Positions 24,769 to 33,348 of a stretch of 64,000 bases of DNA are shown piece by piece. Origin of the DNA: Myxococcota bacterium (GTDB lineage: Bacteria; Myxococcota_C; UBA6777); the NCBI GenBank assembly GCA_023150835.1, contig JAKLKB010000014.1, forward strand, positions 19,770-83,769, read 5' to 3'. Both the position numbers and the translations under genes were made by a program. The notes beneath the pieces are model-generated. The model made no database searches. It worked only from the letters and a program-made list of their open reading frames with translations, and had not been told where the DNA came from. Positions within the stretch are counted from its first letter, which is position 1. Every line of letters begins with the position of its first letter.

Positions 24769-26293
24769 CTGTTTTCCCATATAAATCTTTTTTAAGAAAA
24801 AAACGAACCAATACGAACAGCTCCGATCGCAGATGTTTGGAAAAGAAAACACAGGCGAAAACGAAACAAATCCCTACAGAGAAGAGAAAAAAGAACCAAT
24901 GCACGCGGCTGGTGTAGCCGATCGGGCGCGCCCACCATGCAATCGGCGCGACAAGCAACGCACCTAGCAAAGGAAGAAAAAGATCAAAGATGTACCACCG
25001 CCATTTTTCGCCAAGCAAGATCTTTCGGTGCATCAAGTAGATCCCGAACGTGATGTAGCCGAGGTTCAGGCAAGCCCAGATCCACGCCGCCCCCAAAGCA
25101 CCATACCAAGGTACGATCCAAAACATCAACGGAACCAGCAAGCATACAGCGGCGATATTCAGCTTGATGTTTAGGCTAGTCCATCCATGCGCAAGCATAC
25201 AGTGATAAGGAGTTCCCATGACGTTGTTGAACAAGGTTCCCAGCGCAAGCGCAGAAATCAACGGATAACTCTGTTGAGCAAGAAAGATTTTTCCTGACCA
25301 CATATAGACAATTCCGTCGCCAAAAAAATACAATAACAGAGCGCACGGTATAAGCAAAACAGACGTTATCTGCGCAGCCTTATGATACAAAGAGATCAAG
25401 CCTTCCTCGTCTCTTTGCGTTTGAAGCTCTACCATACGTGGATAAACCGCCAATCCAACGGGGCCACTGGCCATATACATCACGTTTGTGACGGTGGTTG
25501 CTAGGCTATAATAACCAAAGTCTTGAAGAGGCAGAAGATACGAAAGAATCGCTTTATCTGTATGAACAAGCGCTACAGAAAGCAAAGAAATCGCCAGCAT
25601 ACCTCCCGCAAATTTCCAGACTTGCCGAAGTTCTTCAACAGAAAAACACGCCCGAGAAGGAGGCTTCGGAAGTTGTTGGTGGACACGCAAACGAAAAAGA
25701 AACAAAGACAAGAAAGACAACGCCAATTGCCACACAAAAAAAGCTTGTATACTTGGGGAAATCCACAATAGCACCAACACAACACCGCCATGGCGCAACG
25801 TTTCCAAAACGACGCTGGCGGCATTGAACCAAACCTGCTGTTGCAAACCGTACAAAGCGCTGCGATAGAGACCTTCAAGAAAACGCAGCGAAAGCACCAA
25901 AGAAATAATCGACAGGGCTTGTACAACAACAGGCACAGGCAACTTTTCCACTTTGAGCCAACGGGTCGCCAAGTACCCCGCCCCGAACCAAACCAACAGC
26001 CCCGCCAAGAAAGCAACCCCGACGCAAACAAGTTCAAGGCTATGCAAAAGGTTGTGGATGGATTGCGGCGTGTGGGCTCCTGCATGAAACCGAGCCATCT
26101 CGCGGTTTAGTGTAGGAGACATACCGACATCTAAGAGAGAGAGCCACGCGCCAAGCATTCCGAAGATACCGACAAGCGCATACGATTCCATTCCTAAAAT
26201 ATCGATATAGAGCGGGATAAACAGGATACCCGCAAGAGCCCGCCACCCTTGCCCAGCATAGTTGGCAACAACATTTTGCTTCAGATTGGCCAT
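24755..26293 (-). CDS. Wzx-type polysaccharide flippase (MOP superfamily)
   Basis: 512 residues with about 12-14 hydrophobic segments. N-terminal VVANYAGQGWRALAGILFIPLYIDILG and the pattern of paired helices match oligosaccharide flippases of the MOP superfamily, which move undecaprenyl-pyrophosphate-linked glycan units across the inner membrane. DVGMSPTLNREMAR, near residue 56, is the usual charged cytoplasmic loop. It ends within the glycosyltransferase gene and begins 20 bp after the CmcI-like gene. No Wzy polymerase is visible in the cluster, so polymerisation genes must lie elsewhere or the glycan is a single unit. Confidence 0.87.
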   Translation of the reverse strand: MANLKQNVVANYAGQGWRALAGILFIPLYIDILGMESYALVGIFGMLGAWLSLLDVGMSPTLNREMARFHAGAHTPQSIHNLLHSLELVCVGVAFLAGLLVWFGAGYLATRWLKVEKLPVPVVVQALSIISLVLSLRFLEGLYRSALYGLQQQVWFNAASVVLETLRHGGVVLVLLWISPSIQAFFVWQLALSFLSLFLFRLRVHQQLPKPPSRACFSVEELRQVWKFAGGMLAISLLSVALVHTDKAILSYLLPLQDFGYYSLATTVTNVMYMASGPVGLAVYPRMVELQTQRDEEGLISLYHKAAQITSVLLIPCALLLYFFGDGIVYMWSGKIFLAQQSYPLISALALGTLFNNVMGTPYHCMLAHGWTSLNIKLNIAAVCLLVPLMFWIVPWYGALGAAWIWACLNLGYITFGIYLMHRKILLGEKWRWYIFDLFLPLLGALLVAPIAWWARPIGYTSRVHWFFFLFSVGICFVFACVFFSKHLRSELFVLVRFFLKKDLYGKTDEKR

Positions 26294-26312
26294 CAGGTTT
26301 CCCGCCGCAAAG

Positions 26313-27125
26313 TTAGATTCGCCTCAGGTAGCCATCAGGTGCCACAGTAATCAACAATTTGTGCTCGATCTCTTTGTCGATCTCGAAGCCCAAAGGCACG
26401 CCGTCATTGGCTTGTCGGCCTTCTTCTTTGAGGCGGCGTAGATACTCCCACACAGCCGTTTTTGGATTGTTGCCGACCCCCCAAGGGCGGTCAGGATACT
26501 GTTGCGCGGGCAGATCTTCGATCACCGTGTCAAAGACGACGCAATAGCTACCTTGGCTGGCAAGAGGTGCGTAGGCTTCCAATTCGGCAAGCACATGGTC
26601 GTGTGTGTGGTTAGAGTCCAAGATCACCAAAATTTTCTGGTAATTCTTGGCGATTTGATAGACCTTTTCGATAATCGAAGAAGAGATAGAAGAACCCTCA
26701 AGCATCTGAATGTGGTGAGCGAGCGGATGCTGCTCAATGGCTTCGCGGTTATGGGAGCGGATATCGATGTCGATGCCCAAAACATGGCGCTTTGTTGACG
26801 TGGGGTTGAGAGTTTGGCGTAATTCGACGGCATCACAGTAATCCAACAAGGCCAACATGGACGCGCTCAGGATCAACGAACCACCATGAGCAATGCCTGT
26901 TTCCAAGATCAAATCGGGCCGAACTCGCCAAACCAATTCCTGTAGCGCGACGATATCCTGCGGATATTGGATAATGGGACGAGCAAGCCAAGAAAAGTGG
27001 TATGAGTATTTGTGCTTTAGTGTGTCGCGGGTCCAGATCCGCGTCAGATCCAGCATATCCCGATCTTGGCCGAGGGCTTCGATCTGTTTTTTTATCTCGT
27101 TTTGAAATGTCTCTTGTGGTTTCAC
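26313..27125 (-). CDS. CmcI/rhamnosyl O-methyltransferase-family protein
   Basis: 270 residues of the cephalosporin hydroxylase family, which despite its name consists of SAM-dependent O-methyltransferases. Visible motifs: DLILETGIAHGGSLILSASM (SAM-binding glycine loop), GIDIDIRSHNREAIEQHP, ILVILDSNHTHDHVLAELEAYAPLA (metal-binding DSNHTHDHV), and the Asp/Asn-rich end. Related proteins methylate sugar hydroxyls such as rhamnosyl 2-O in glycolipids. In this operon it probably O-methylates the deoxysugar. GTG start with GAAGG seven bases upstream. Confidence 0.8.
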   Translation of the reverse strand: MKPQETFQNEIKKQIEALGQDRDMLDLTRIWTRDTLKHKYSYHFSWLARPIIQYPQDIVALQELVWRVRPDLILETGIAHGGSLILSASMLALLDYCDAVELRQTLNPTSTKRHVLGIDIDIRSHNREAIEQHPLAHHIQMLEGSSISSSIIEKVYQIAKNYQKILVILDSNHTHDHVLAELEAYAPLASQGSYCVVFDTVIEDLPAQQYPDRPWGVGNNPKTAVWEYLRRLKEEGRQANDGVPLGFEIDKEIEHKLLITVAPDGYLRRI

Positions 27126-27156
27126 AGTTTGCCTTCACTTTCCTAACAGATAGAGT

Positions 27157-27855
27157 TTATCGCCCCACAACAGGACGCGCAGGGACGCCAACCACCACAC
27201 ATCTCGGTGCCACGTCTTTCGTTACGACAGCTCCCGCTCCAACAACGGCATCTTCCCCGATTTGGATTCGGGGTAGGATCGTTGCCCCCGCACCAATGAA
27301 AGCGTGATCGCCAACAACAACCTCTCCCGCAAGTGTAGCACCCGGTGCGATATGGACACCCGCCCCGATGACACAATCATGATCGACAGAAGACGCTGTG
27401 TTGAGGATCGTATAATCGCCGATTCTGGCACAAGTACAAAGCGAAGCCTTCGCCATCATTTGGCAACCTTCTCCGATCTGGGCGTCAAGAGCAACAAAAG
27501 CATACGGATGTATCGCTGAAAAAGGCAGCAGTCCAAGAGCGCGAAGTTGTAAAGAGATAGATAGACGTGCTTTTCCGTGTCCGCCTCCGATCGCAACACA
27601 AAAAAACAGAGGAGCGGTGTGGCTTGTGTATTTCTGATCTTCGGCTCGTTGTCGCAGCCATGCTTCCAATCCGCGTTGTCCATGAAGTATCGGGAGGTTG
27701 GGCATATCTTGAAAAGGAGAAGGAATCACCCTGTTGTCGACGAGAGCCACCAAGCGAGGGGCATGGCAACCTAATTGTAAAAATAGTTCTCTTAATACGC
27801 GAGATTGTCCAGTCCCACCCCAAAAGATTATTTCTGAAGATTCGAGATTTTTCAT
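27157..27855 (-). CDS. NeuD/PglD-type sugar O/N-acyltransferase
   Basis: About 232 residues from ATG 27855. The N-terminal part (IIFWGGTGQSRVLRELF ... LVALVDNR) is the Rossmann-like domain of the NeuD/PglD family. The C-terminal half has left-handed beta-helix hexapeptide repeats (IGEGCQMMAKASLCTCARIGDYTI, VDHDCVIGAGVHIAPGATLAG, IGAGATILPRIQIGEDAVVGAGAVVTKDV). The VDHDC histidine is the catalytic base position in PglD. With an aminotransferase gene directly upstream the likely reaction is N-acetylation of a 4-amino sugar nucleotide. Start codon context is weak. Confidence 0.85.
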   Translation of the reverse strand: MKNLESSEIIFWGGTGQSRVLRELFLQLGCHAPRLVALVDNRVIPSPFQDMPNLPILHGQRGLEAWLRQRAEDQKYTSHTAPLFFCVAIGGGHGKARLSISLQLRALGLLPFSAIHPYAFVALDAQIGEGCQMMAKASLCTCARIGDYTILNTASSVDHDCVIGAGVHIAPGATLAGEVVVGDHAFIGAGATILPRIQIGEDAVVGAGAVVTKDVAPRCVVVGVPARPVVGR

Positions 27856-27884
27856 CTGAATCGCCGTCGAAGAGAAATGTGATT

Positions 27885-28994
27885 TCAAGTGCCAACCTCG
27901 ACACGACGCCTGATATGAGCCACGACACGAGACATCTGCTCTTCCGTAAGGTCGTGGTACGAGGGGAGGTTGATAGCGCGTGAATAAAGCCCGTAGCTGA
28001 CTTTGTTTTGACGGCATTCCTCAAACATCGGCAACATACTGAGAGGCCAGAAAAAGACGCGCCCATCAATGTGATCCGCTTGAAAGTCTGCGATCAAGGC
28101 ATCTCGATCAAAGGGGATTTTCTTATCAACGACGATGGTAGGCATCCAAAATCCGTTAATGGTGCCTATCTTTTCGGGATTCATGGCGAGCGGGAGTTCT
28201 CGAAGATGTTCTCGATAAAAGGCAAAAATACGCCTTTTTCCCGCGATCAACTCGTCGATGCGCTCGATCTGTGCGCATCCGATGGCTGCTTGTAGATTAG
28301 AGAGTCGATACTTGAAGCCGATCATCTCAGGCCAAAACTGACGCTTTTCGCCTTTGACGCGTCCGTGGTTGTTTAGCGTAGTGACTTGCTCGTAGAGTTC
28401 GGGATCTTCGGTGGTGAGCATCCCGCCTTCGCCAGTTGTCACGGTTTTGGTTCCGTGAAAAGAGAATGTTCCAAAACGCCCCAGACTACCGGCTCGTTTT
28501 CCGTTCCATTGGCTGCCGATGGCTTCTGCTGCGTCCTCGATAACCGGGATGTTATGGCGCTTGCCGATATCCAAGAGCGCATCCATTTCACAGAGATTTC
28601 CGTACACATGAACGGCCAGAATTGCTTTGGTTTGAGGGGTGATGGCTTGTTCGACTTTTTCTGGATCAAGGCACCATGTATCCTCCAAGACATCGACAAA
28701 CACGGGCTTTGCGCCAAGGTAAGTAATCGGGGCAGCAGAAGCGATCCAATTGATATCTCCCAAAATGACTTCATCGCCTGTTTGGATGCCCAAAGCCGCC
28801 ATCCCAAGGTGGAGAGCGCCAGTACAACTGGACGTTGCATGGGCATAAGAAACACCCAGATGCTCGCGAAAAAGTTTTTCAAAACGATGGAGGTAGTCGT
28901 AGCAGTGGGCTCCCCACCCGTGCTTGGCAGCATCCGTTGCATAATCGACTTCGAGAGCCCCAATAGAAGGCTTCGTGTAGTGGATCTTGGACAT
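27885..28994 (-). CDS. DegT/DnrJ/EryC1-family sugar aminotransferase
   Basis: 369 residues. PLP-binding landmarks: SSCTGALHLGMAALGI (phosphate-binding loop), VIEDAAEAIGSQWNGKRAG (Asp154 to the pyridine nitrogen) and FSFHGTKTVTTGEGG with Lys183 as the Schiff-base lysine. The presence of this lysine separates it from RfbH-type 3-dehydratases, where His replaces it. Close relatives are GDP-perosamine synthase-like 4-aminotransferases acting on 4-keto-6-deoxy sugar nucleotides. Here the substrate should be the CDP-4-keto sugar made by the genes upstream. AAGGA precedes the ATG by 12 bases. Confidence 0.88.
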   Translation of the reverse strand: MSKIHYTKPSIGALEVDYATDAAKHGWGAHCYDYLHRFEKLFREHLGVSYAHATSSCTGALHLGMAALGIQTGDEVILGDINWIASAAPITYLGAKPVFVDVLEDTWCLDPEKVEQAITPQTKAILAVHVYGNLCEMDALLDIGKRHNIPVIEDAAEAIGSQWNGKRAGSLGRFGTFSFHGTKTVTTGEGGMLTTEDPELYEQVTTLNNHGRVKGEKRQFWPEMIGFKYRLSNLQAAIGCAQIERIDELIAGKRRIFAFYREHLRELPLAMNPEKIGTINGFWMPTIVVDKKIPFDRDALIADFQADHIDGRVFFWPLSMLPMFEECRQNKVSYGLYSRAINLPSYHDLTEEQMSRVVAHIRRRVEVGT

Positions 28995-29017
28995 ACGTTT
29001 CTACTTTCCTTGAAGGA

Positions 29018-30247
29018 TCAAATGGTGAGAAATCTCAAAGACGGGACCGCGACGGCAAACCGCCCTCCCCACTCGCGCACATAGGCGTGTTGGGCCATCA
29101 CTTCTTGCGCGATATTCCAAGGAAGGATGACCACGACATCAGGTTTTTCTTCACGCATTTTTTCGGGCGAAAAAATGGGGATGCGGCTACCGGGCATCCA
29201 CTTTCCCTGTTTGGAGGCAGCCGCATCGCAGACAAAAGGCAGCAGATCGGGTTTGACGCCCGCATAGTTGAGCAACGTGTTGCCTTTTGCGGCAGCTCCG
29301 TAGGCAGCAACGCGCTTGCCTTGTTGTTTTTGCTCGATCAAAAACTTCACAAAATCATTTTTGACTCGATCAGCACAAATTTGGAAGCCTTGGTATACCG
29401 AAATATCCTGCAAGCCTTGCCGTCGTTCTTCGGCCAAAAGCAGGGGCACGGCCTCTGTTTGCGAGCGAGGATCCTCTTGGTGACAGCCGTAGATGCGCAA
29501 ACTTCCGCCATGCGTAGGAAGGGTTTCGACATCCCACACCCGCAAACCCACAGAAGAAAACATACGACACACCGTAGAAAGAGAAAGATAAGAGAAGTGT
29601 TCGTGGTACACCGTATCGAACTGGCATTGAGCGATCAACTGCATCAAGTGCGGAAATTCGAGAGTGATCGTCCCATTGGGTTTGAGCGCCGTTTTGAGAC
29701 CTTGGGTAAAGTCATTGATATCAGGGACATGCGCGTAGACATTGTTGCCCAAAAGAAGGTCGGCTTGTTTTTGTTCTTTGGCCAGACGTTGCGCAAGTGC
29801 TTGGCCAAAAAACTCTTTGCGCACAGAGATTCCAAGCGATTCGGCGGCAGAAGCCGTGCTTTCTGTGGGTTCGATGCCTAGGCAGGGGATCCCTCTTGGC
29901 AAAAAGTTTCTCAACAGATAGCCGTCGTTGGAAGCCACTTCGATTACAAAGTGTCGAGAGGAAAGCGAGAATCGTTCGCAGACCTTGTCGACGTACTCTT
30001 TTGCGTGGGCCAACCATCCCGAAGAGACCGAAGAAAAATAGGCATAATCTGGTCGAAACAATTCGTCGGCTTGGGCGTAATCTTCGGTCTGAACGAGCCA
30101 ACACTCCGAGCAAGCGAACAGCCTGAGAGGAAAGTACTTCTCTGGGGATCGGAGTTCTTGAGCGGTCAGGTAAGCGTTCGAGGGCGGTGCAGACCCGAGA
30201 TCCAAGAAAAGATGTTGGAGGGGTGATCGGCAGTGTCGACAGATCAT
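29018..30247 (-). CDS. NDP-hexose C-methyltransferase
   Basis: About 409 residues with the three-part build of TylC3/NovU-type sugar C-methyltransferases: an N-terminal zinc-binding domain (CRHC at residues 3-6 and CSEC around 41), a SAM-binding domain (FVIEVASNDGYLLRNFLPRG), the catalytic VYHEHFSYLSLSTV segment, and a C-terminal domain starting YGAAAKGNTLLNYAG. Such enzymes add a methyl group to C3 or C5 of a 4-keto-deoxysugar nucleotide, producing a branched sugar. It stands between epimerase and aminotransferase genes, which fits methylation before transamination. ATG 30247 has GGAG 11 bases upstream. Confidence 0.88.
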   Translation of the reverse strand: MICRHCRSPLQHLFLDLGSAPPSNAYLTAQELRSPEKYFPLRLFACSECWLVQTEDYAQADELFRPDYAYFSSVSSGWLAHAKEYVDKVCERFSLSSRHFVIEVASNDGYLLRNFLPRGIPCLGIEPTESTASAAESLGISVRKEFFGQALAQRLAKEQKQADLLLGNNVYAHVPDINDFTQGLKTALKPNGTITLEFPHLMQLIAQCQFDTVYHEHFSYLSLSTVCRMFSSVGLRVWDVETLPTHGGSLRIYGCHQEDPRSQTEAVPLLLAEERRQGLQDISVYQGFQICADRVKNDFVKFLIEQKQQGKRVAAYGAAAKGNTLLNYAGVKPDLLPFVCDAAASKQGKWMPGSRIPIFSPEKMREEKPDVVVILPWNIAQEVMAQHAYVREWGGRFAVAVPSLRFLTI

Positions 30248-30309
30248 CAAAACAAGAACTCCGCGTTGCGAATTTGCCCGAACGATCCAAAGCAGAAGCC
30301 TTGGGTGGT

Positions 30310-30864
30310 TCAGAAGACCTCGACTCCACGAAAATCATCTGTGAGAAGAGGGTGTTGTTGATCACGGATCGAGACGTCGGTGATCTCCAAAGGCCATCGG
30401 ATACCGATTCGAGGGTCGTGATAAGAAACGGCCCCTTCTGCACGAGGGGTATAAGGTGCAGTATGAAGGTACAGAAGCTCGCTTTCGGGTTCGAGAACCT
30501 GAAAGCCATGCGCGCACCCTTCAGGGATGATCATCATCCGCTCGTTTTCAGCGGAGAGTTCTTCTGCATACCACTGCAAAAAAGTGGGCGAGCCATTGCG
30601 AAGATCGACGGCCACATCCCAAACCCGCCCGCGAAGGCAGCGCACGCACTTGAGTTCGGCGTGGGGCGGATACTGAAAGTGCATCCCTCGGATCGCGCCT
30701 TTTGCGAGGGTACGAGAGTGATTGATCTGAACGATCTTACGCCCTTCGAGAGCCGCAGCAAGCTGGACATCACAAAAGAGCCGAGCAAAAGAGCCGCGAT
30801 GGTCGCCTATTCTGCGGGTCGCTGCGAGATAAAGCCGATGAATCGGGGTAGAAGAGAGATCCAC
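30310..30864 (-). CDS. RmlC-like 3,5- (or 3-/5-) epimerase of a 4-keto-6-deoxysugar nucleotide
   Basis: About 184 residues of the RmlC cupin family. Motifs: DHRGSFARLF, GAIRGMHFQYPPHAELKCVRCLRGRVWDVAVDLR (catalytic His in GMHFQ), MMIIPEGCAHGFQVLE and the late YHDPRIGIRWP. Since it lies 2 bp after a CDP-glucose 4,6-dehydratase gene rather than rmlB, the substrate should be CDP-4-keto-6-deoxyglucose, not the dTDP form. The GTG start at 30864 is preferred, with AAAGGAG ten bases upstream; the reading frame is open for 43 further codons that look unlike the family. Confidence 0.86.
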   Translation of the reverse strand: MDLSSTPIHRLYLAATRRIGDHRGSFARLFCDVQLAAALEGRKIVQINHSRTLAKGAIRGMHFQYPPHAELKCVRCLRGRVWDVAVDLRNGSPTFLQWYAEELSAENERMMIIPEGCAHGFQVLEPESELLYLHTAPYTPRAEGAVSYHDPRIGIRWPLEITDVSIRDQQHPLLTDDFRGVEVF

Positions 30865-30866
30865 GA

Positions 30867-31973
30867 TTATATTTCTCCTTTGGCAGGAGAAGTGGAGCAC
30901 CAAGCGACCCGAGCGCGTGCTGCTGCGGATTGATAGGCATTCAGTTGCTCCAGACTCAGAACTTTTCCTTGCGTAAGATAAGATTGATTCCACAAGGCCG
31001 TGTAAGCCAAACCTTCATCAAGAGTCCAGACAGGCCGCCAAGCCAGTCGGTGACGAGCCTTGGTGCTGTCAAGGTGAAGGAGACTGGCTTCGTGGGGTTG
31101 GGCTTCTTGCGTCACTTCCCAGCGCAAGGCATCCCAAGAAGATCGGAGTTTGTGCAAGACATCCTCGACTGTGCAATTTCCTTCTGAACTGGGGCCGAAG
31201 TTCCAAGATTCCGCACACGAAGCATCTTTTTCGAGAAGTTTTTGCCCAAGTCGCAAGTAGCCAGAAAGCGGTTCGAGGACGTGTTGCCAAGGTCGGGTGG
31301 CCTTAGGAGAGCGTATGACCAACGCCTTGCCTTGTGAGACAGCACGCAGCAAGTCAGGCAACAGCCGATCTTCGGACCAATCACCTCCGCCGATAACGTT
31401 TCCTGCTCGCGCAGTGGCGATCAAAGGGCCGTGATGGGGACGAAAGAAAGAGTCGCGATAGCTTTGTACGAGTATTTCTGTACAGGCTTTTGAAGCGCTA
31501 TAAGGATCGTGTCCGCCAAGGCGATCTTCTTCGCGATAACCCCAAAGCCACTCGCGGTTATGGTAGCATTTGTCGGTGGTAACGACCACAACAGCTTGGA
31601 GTTCAGGCAAGCCACGACAACTTTCGAGCAGGTTGGCTGTGCCCATGACGTTGGTGGACCAAGTATCGAGCGGATCTCGATAAGAACGGCGGACGAGGGC
31701 TTGGGCTGCCATGTGAAAGACGATCTCAGGACGAAATGCCCCAACGCTTTGATGTACAGCGGCAAGATCGCGTAAGTCGATGCGGCTCTCCTCGATGTCA
31801 AGACCAAGCAGTTCCCAATGGGAAGGAGAAGTGTCTGGATCCAAAGCAAGGCCACAGACGTGGGCTCCGAGTTGTTGCAGCCACAACGCCATCCAACTGC
31901 CCTTGAACCCCGTGTGGCCTGTCAGCAAGACGCGGCGGCCACGATAAAGATCTCCAAAGGCTGTTATCTCCAT
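30867..31973 (-). CDS. rfbG: CDP-glucose 4,6-dehydratase
   Basis: About 368 residues of the extended short-chain dehydrogenase family. [18 protein letters not shown] is the NAD-binding loop with the GFKGSW signature of this enzyme, [20 protein letters not shown] and [11 protein letters not shown] (catalytic Tyr/Lys) follow. It converts CDP-glucose to CDP-4-keto-6-deoxyglucose. The ATG at 31973 overlaps the end of rfbF by 10 bp; an in-frame TTG nine bases upstream is an alternative. Together with rfbF it commits the pathway to CDP-sugars. Confidence 0.92.
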   Translation of the reverse strand: MEITAFGDLYRGRRVLLTGHTGFKGSWMALWLQQLGAHVCGLALDPDTSPSHWELLGLDIEESRIDLRDLAAVHQSVGAFRPEIVFHMAAQALVRRSYRDPLDTWSTNVMGTANLLESCRGLPELQAVVVVTTDKCYHNREWLWGYREEDRLGGHDPYSASKACTEILVQSYRDSFFRPHHGPLIATARAGNVIGGGDWSEDRLLPDLLRAVSQGKALVIRSPKATRPWQHVLEPLSGYLRLGQKLLEKDASCAESWNFGPSSEGNCTVEDVLHKLRSSWDALRWEVTQEAQPHEASLLHLDSTKARHRLAWRPVWTLDEGLAYTALWNQSYLTQGKVLSLEQLNAYQSAAARARVAWCSTSPAKGEI

Positions 31974-32737
31974 ATTTTCCAAGGAGCCTCCCCTTTTTGC
32001 CAGAGATCTTCGAGCAAAGTTTTGTCGCGCAGGGTATCCATCGGTTGCCAGAAGCCGTTGTGTTGAAAAGCGGAGAGTTGGCCGTCGCTGGCCAATTTTT
32101 CGAGAGGCGTTCGTTCCCAGATGGTGTTGTCGTCGTCGATATAGTCCAACACGGCAGGGGAAAGCACGAAGAATCCGCCGTTGATGAACGCGCCGTCACC
32201 TTGCGGTTTTTCACGGAAACCTTTGATCTTTCCGTGATGGATGTCCAACAAACCGAAGCGCCCGGGAGGTTGAACGGAAGTGACGGTCGCAAAGGTTTGC
32301 TGCTTTTTGTGGAATTGGATCAGAGAGGTGATATCGACGTCTGCGACACCGTCTCCGTAGGTAAAGCAGAAGTCTTCGCCTTGTGCTAAGTAGCGTGCGA
32401 CGCGTTTGAGGCGCCCTCCCGTCATGGTACTGAGTCCTGTGTCCACAAGCGTGACACGCCAAGGTTCGGCATTGGCTTCGTGAACTTCCATGCGATTGGT
32501 GGACATATCGAACGTGACATCGGACATATGCAAGAAGTAATTCGCGAAATACTCTTTAATCATGTAGCCTTTGTAGCCTAGGCACACAATGAAGTCGTTG
32601 ACTTGATGTTGCGAATAAATCTTCATGATATGCCAGAGGATAGGCATTCCACCGATCTCGACCATGGGTTTGGGGCGGAGTTGCGATTCTTCTGAGATGC
32701 GCGTTCCATAACCTCCAGCAAGGATCACAGCTTTCAT
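31964..32737 (-). CDS. rfbF: Glucose-1-phosphate cytidylyltransferase
   Basis: 257 residues making CDP-glucose from glucose 1-phosphate and CTP. The nucleotidyltransferase start [19 protein letters not shown] is followed by [35 protein letters not shown] (metal-binding Asp) and [19 protein letters not shown], all typical. The ATG at 32737 begins directly at the conserved N-terminus. It is the first gene of a nine-gene minus-strand operon with overlapping or closely spaced genes down to 23527, driven by a promoter about 225 bp upstream. Confidence 0.93.
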   Translation of the reverse strand: MKAVILAGGYGTRISEESQLRPKPMVEIGGMPILWHIMKIYSQHQVNDFIVCLGYKGYMIKEYFANYFLHMSDVTFDMSTNRMEVHEANAEPWRVTLVDTGLSTMTGGRLKRVARYLAQGEDFCFTYGDGVADVDITSLIQFHKKQQTFATVTSVQPPGRFGLLDIHHGKIKGFREKPQGDGAFINGGFFVLSPAVLDYIDDDNTIWERTPLEKLASDGQLSAFQHNGFWQPMDTLRDKTLLEDLWQKGEAPWKIWR

Positions 32738-33348
32738 CTTTTGTCCGCTCGTACTCTCAAGTGGTTTCACTTTGTTGAATGAAAGGGGTTTGTGCGATTA
32801 TTTGGGCGATGGTGAAGATATCTGTTGGTGTCTTTTCGCAAAAAGACCGACTGATGAGGTTCAACGCGATCTAGGCGGCTTGATGCCTTTTGTTGTTCGC
32901 GGTCTCTTGGGCTTTGTTCGTTGGAGACTGTTCTTGTGGTTGCTGCTTCCCATGCGCATCGCCGCAGCGTATAGCAAATGCCCTCGGCCTTGTCAACACG
33001 AACAAGCGATCTCCGCCTCTGTATGCGGGTATACGCTTAGCGGTAGAAATATCACACTCTCTGTCAACGCGTATTTACTCCCCCGTTTTGGCGAAAACCG
33101 CTCCAAACGATACCGCTCGACGTTGGCCAAAGACACCCCTTCGAAGAAGAAGCAAGCTGCCTCCCTCACAAAAAAATGTTGTCAACTGAAACACGTTCTA
33201 TTCGATACTAAGAGGGCGTTGCAAGGCGAGGCAATGACGATAACGTATTCTCGCACTTTGACTCCTTCCACATCTTTGTTCACCTTCTTTGCTCATCCAC
33301 AAGCAATAGAAAATACATTTTTTCGTGCAAAGAAAAGGGATATTTCTT
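32738..33348. other. Divergent intergenic region with leader of the glycan operon
   Basis: Holds the minus-strand promoter at 32968-32996 and its roughly 220-nt untranslated leader, which includes a GTCTTTT-TGCG-AAAAGAC hairpin (minus strand, near 32840). The right half must contain the promoter of the lipoprotein gene but I cannot point to a convincing one. A long forward frame across this region has poor composition and no ribosome-binding site. Confidence 0.5.
32968..32996 (-). promoter_or_regulatory. Sigma-70-like promoter of the CDP-sugar/glycan operon
   Basis: On the minus strand: TTGACA (32991-32996), exactly 17 bp, then TATACG (32968-32973). The -35 box is perfect and the -10 matches four of six bases. 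It points at rfbF, 231 bp downstream. Confidence 0.6.

Noticed and set aside
27885-28994. Aminotransferase as RfbH-type CDP-sugar 3-dehydratase
   Set aside because: RfbH enzymes replace the PLP lysine with His and carry a [2Fe-2S] site; here Lys183 is present and no such cysteines are seen.
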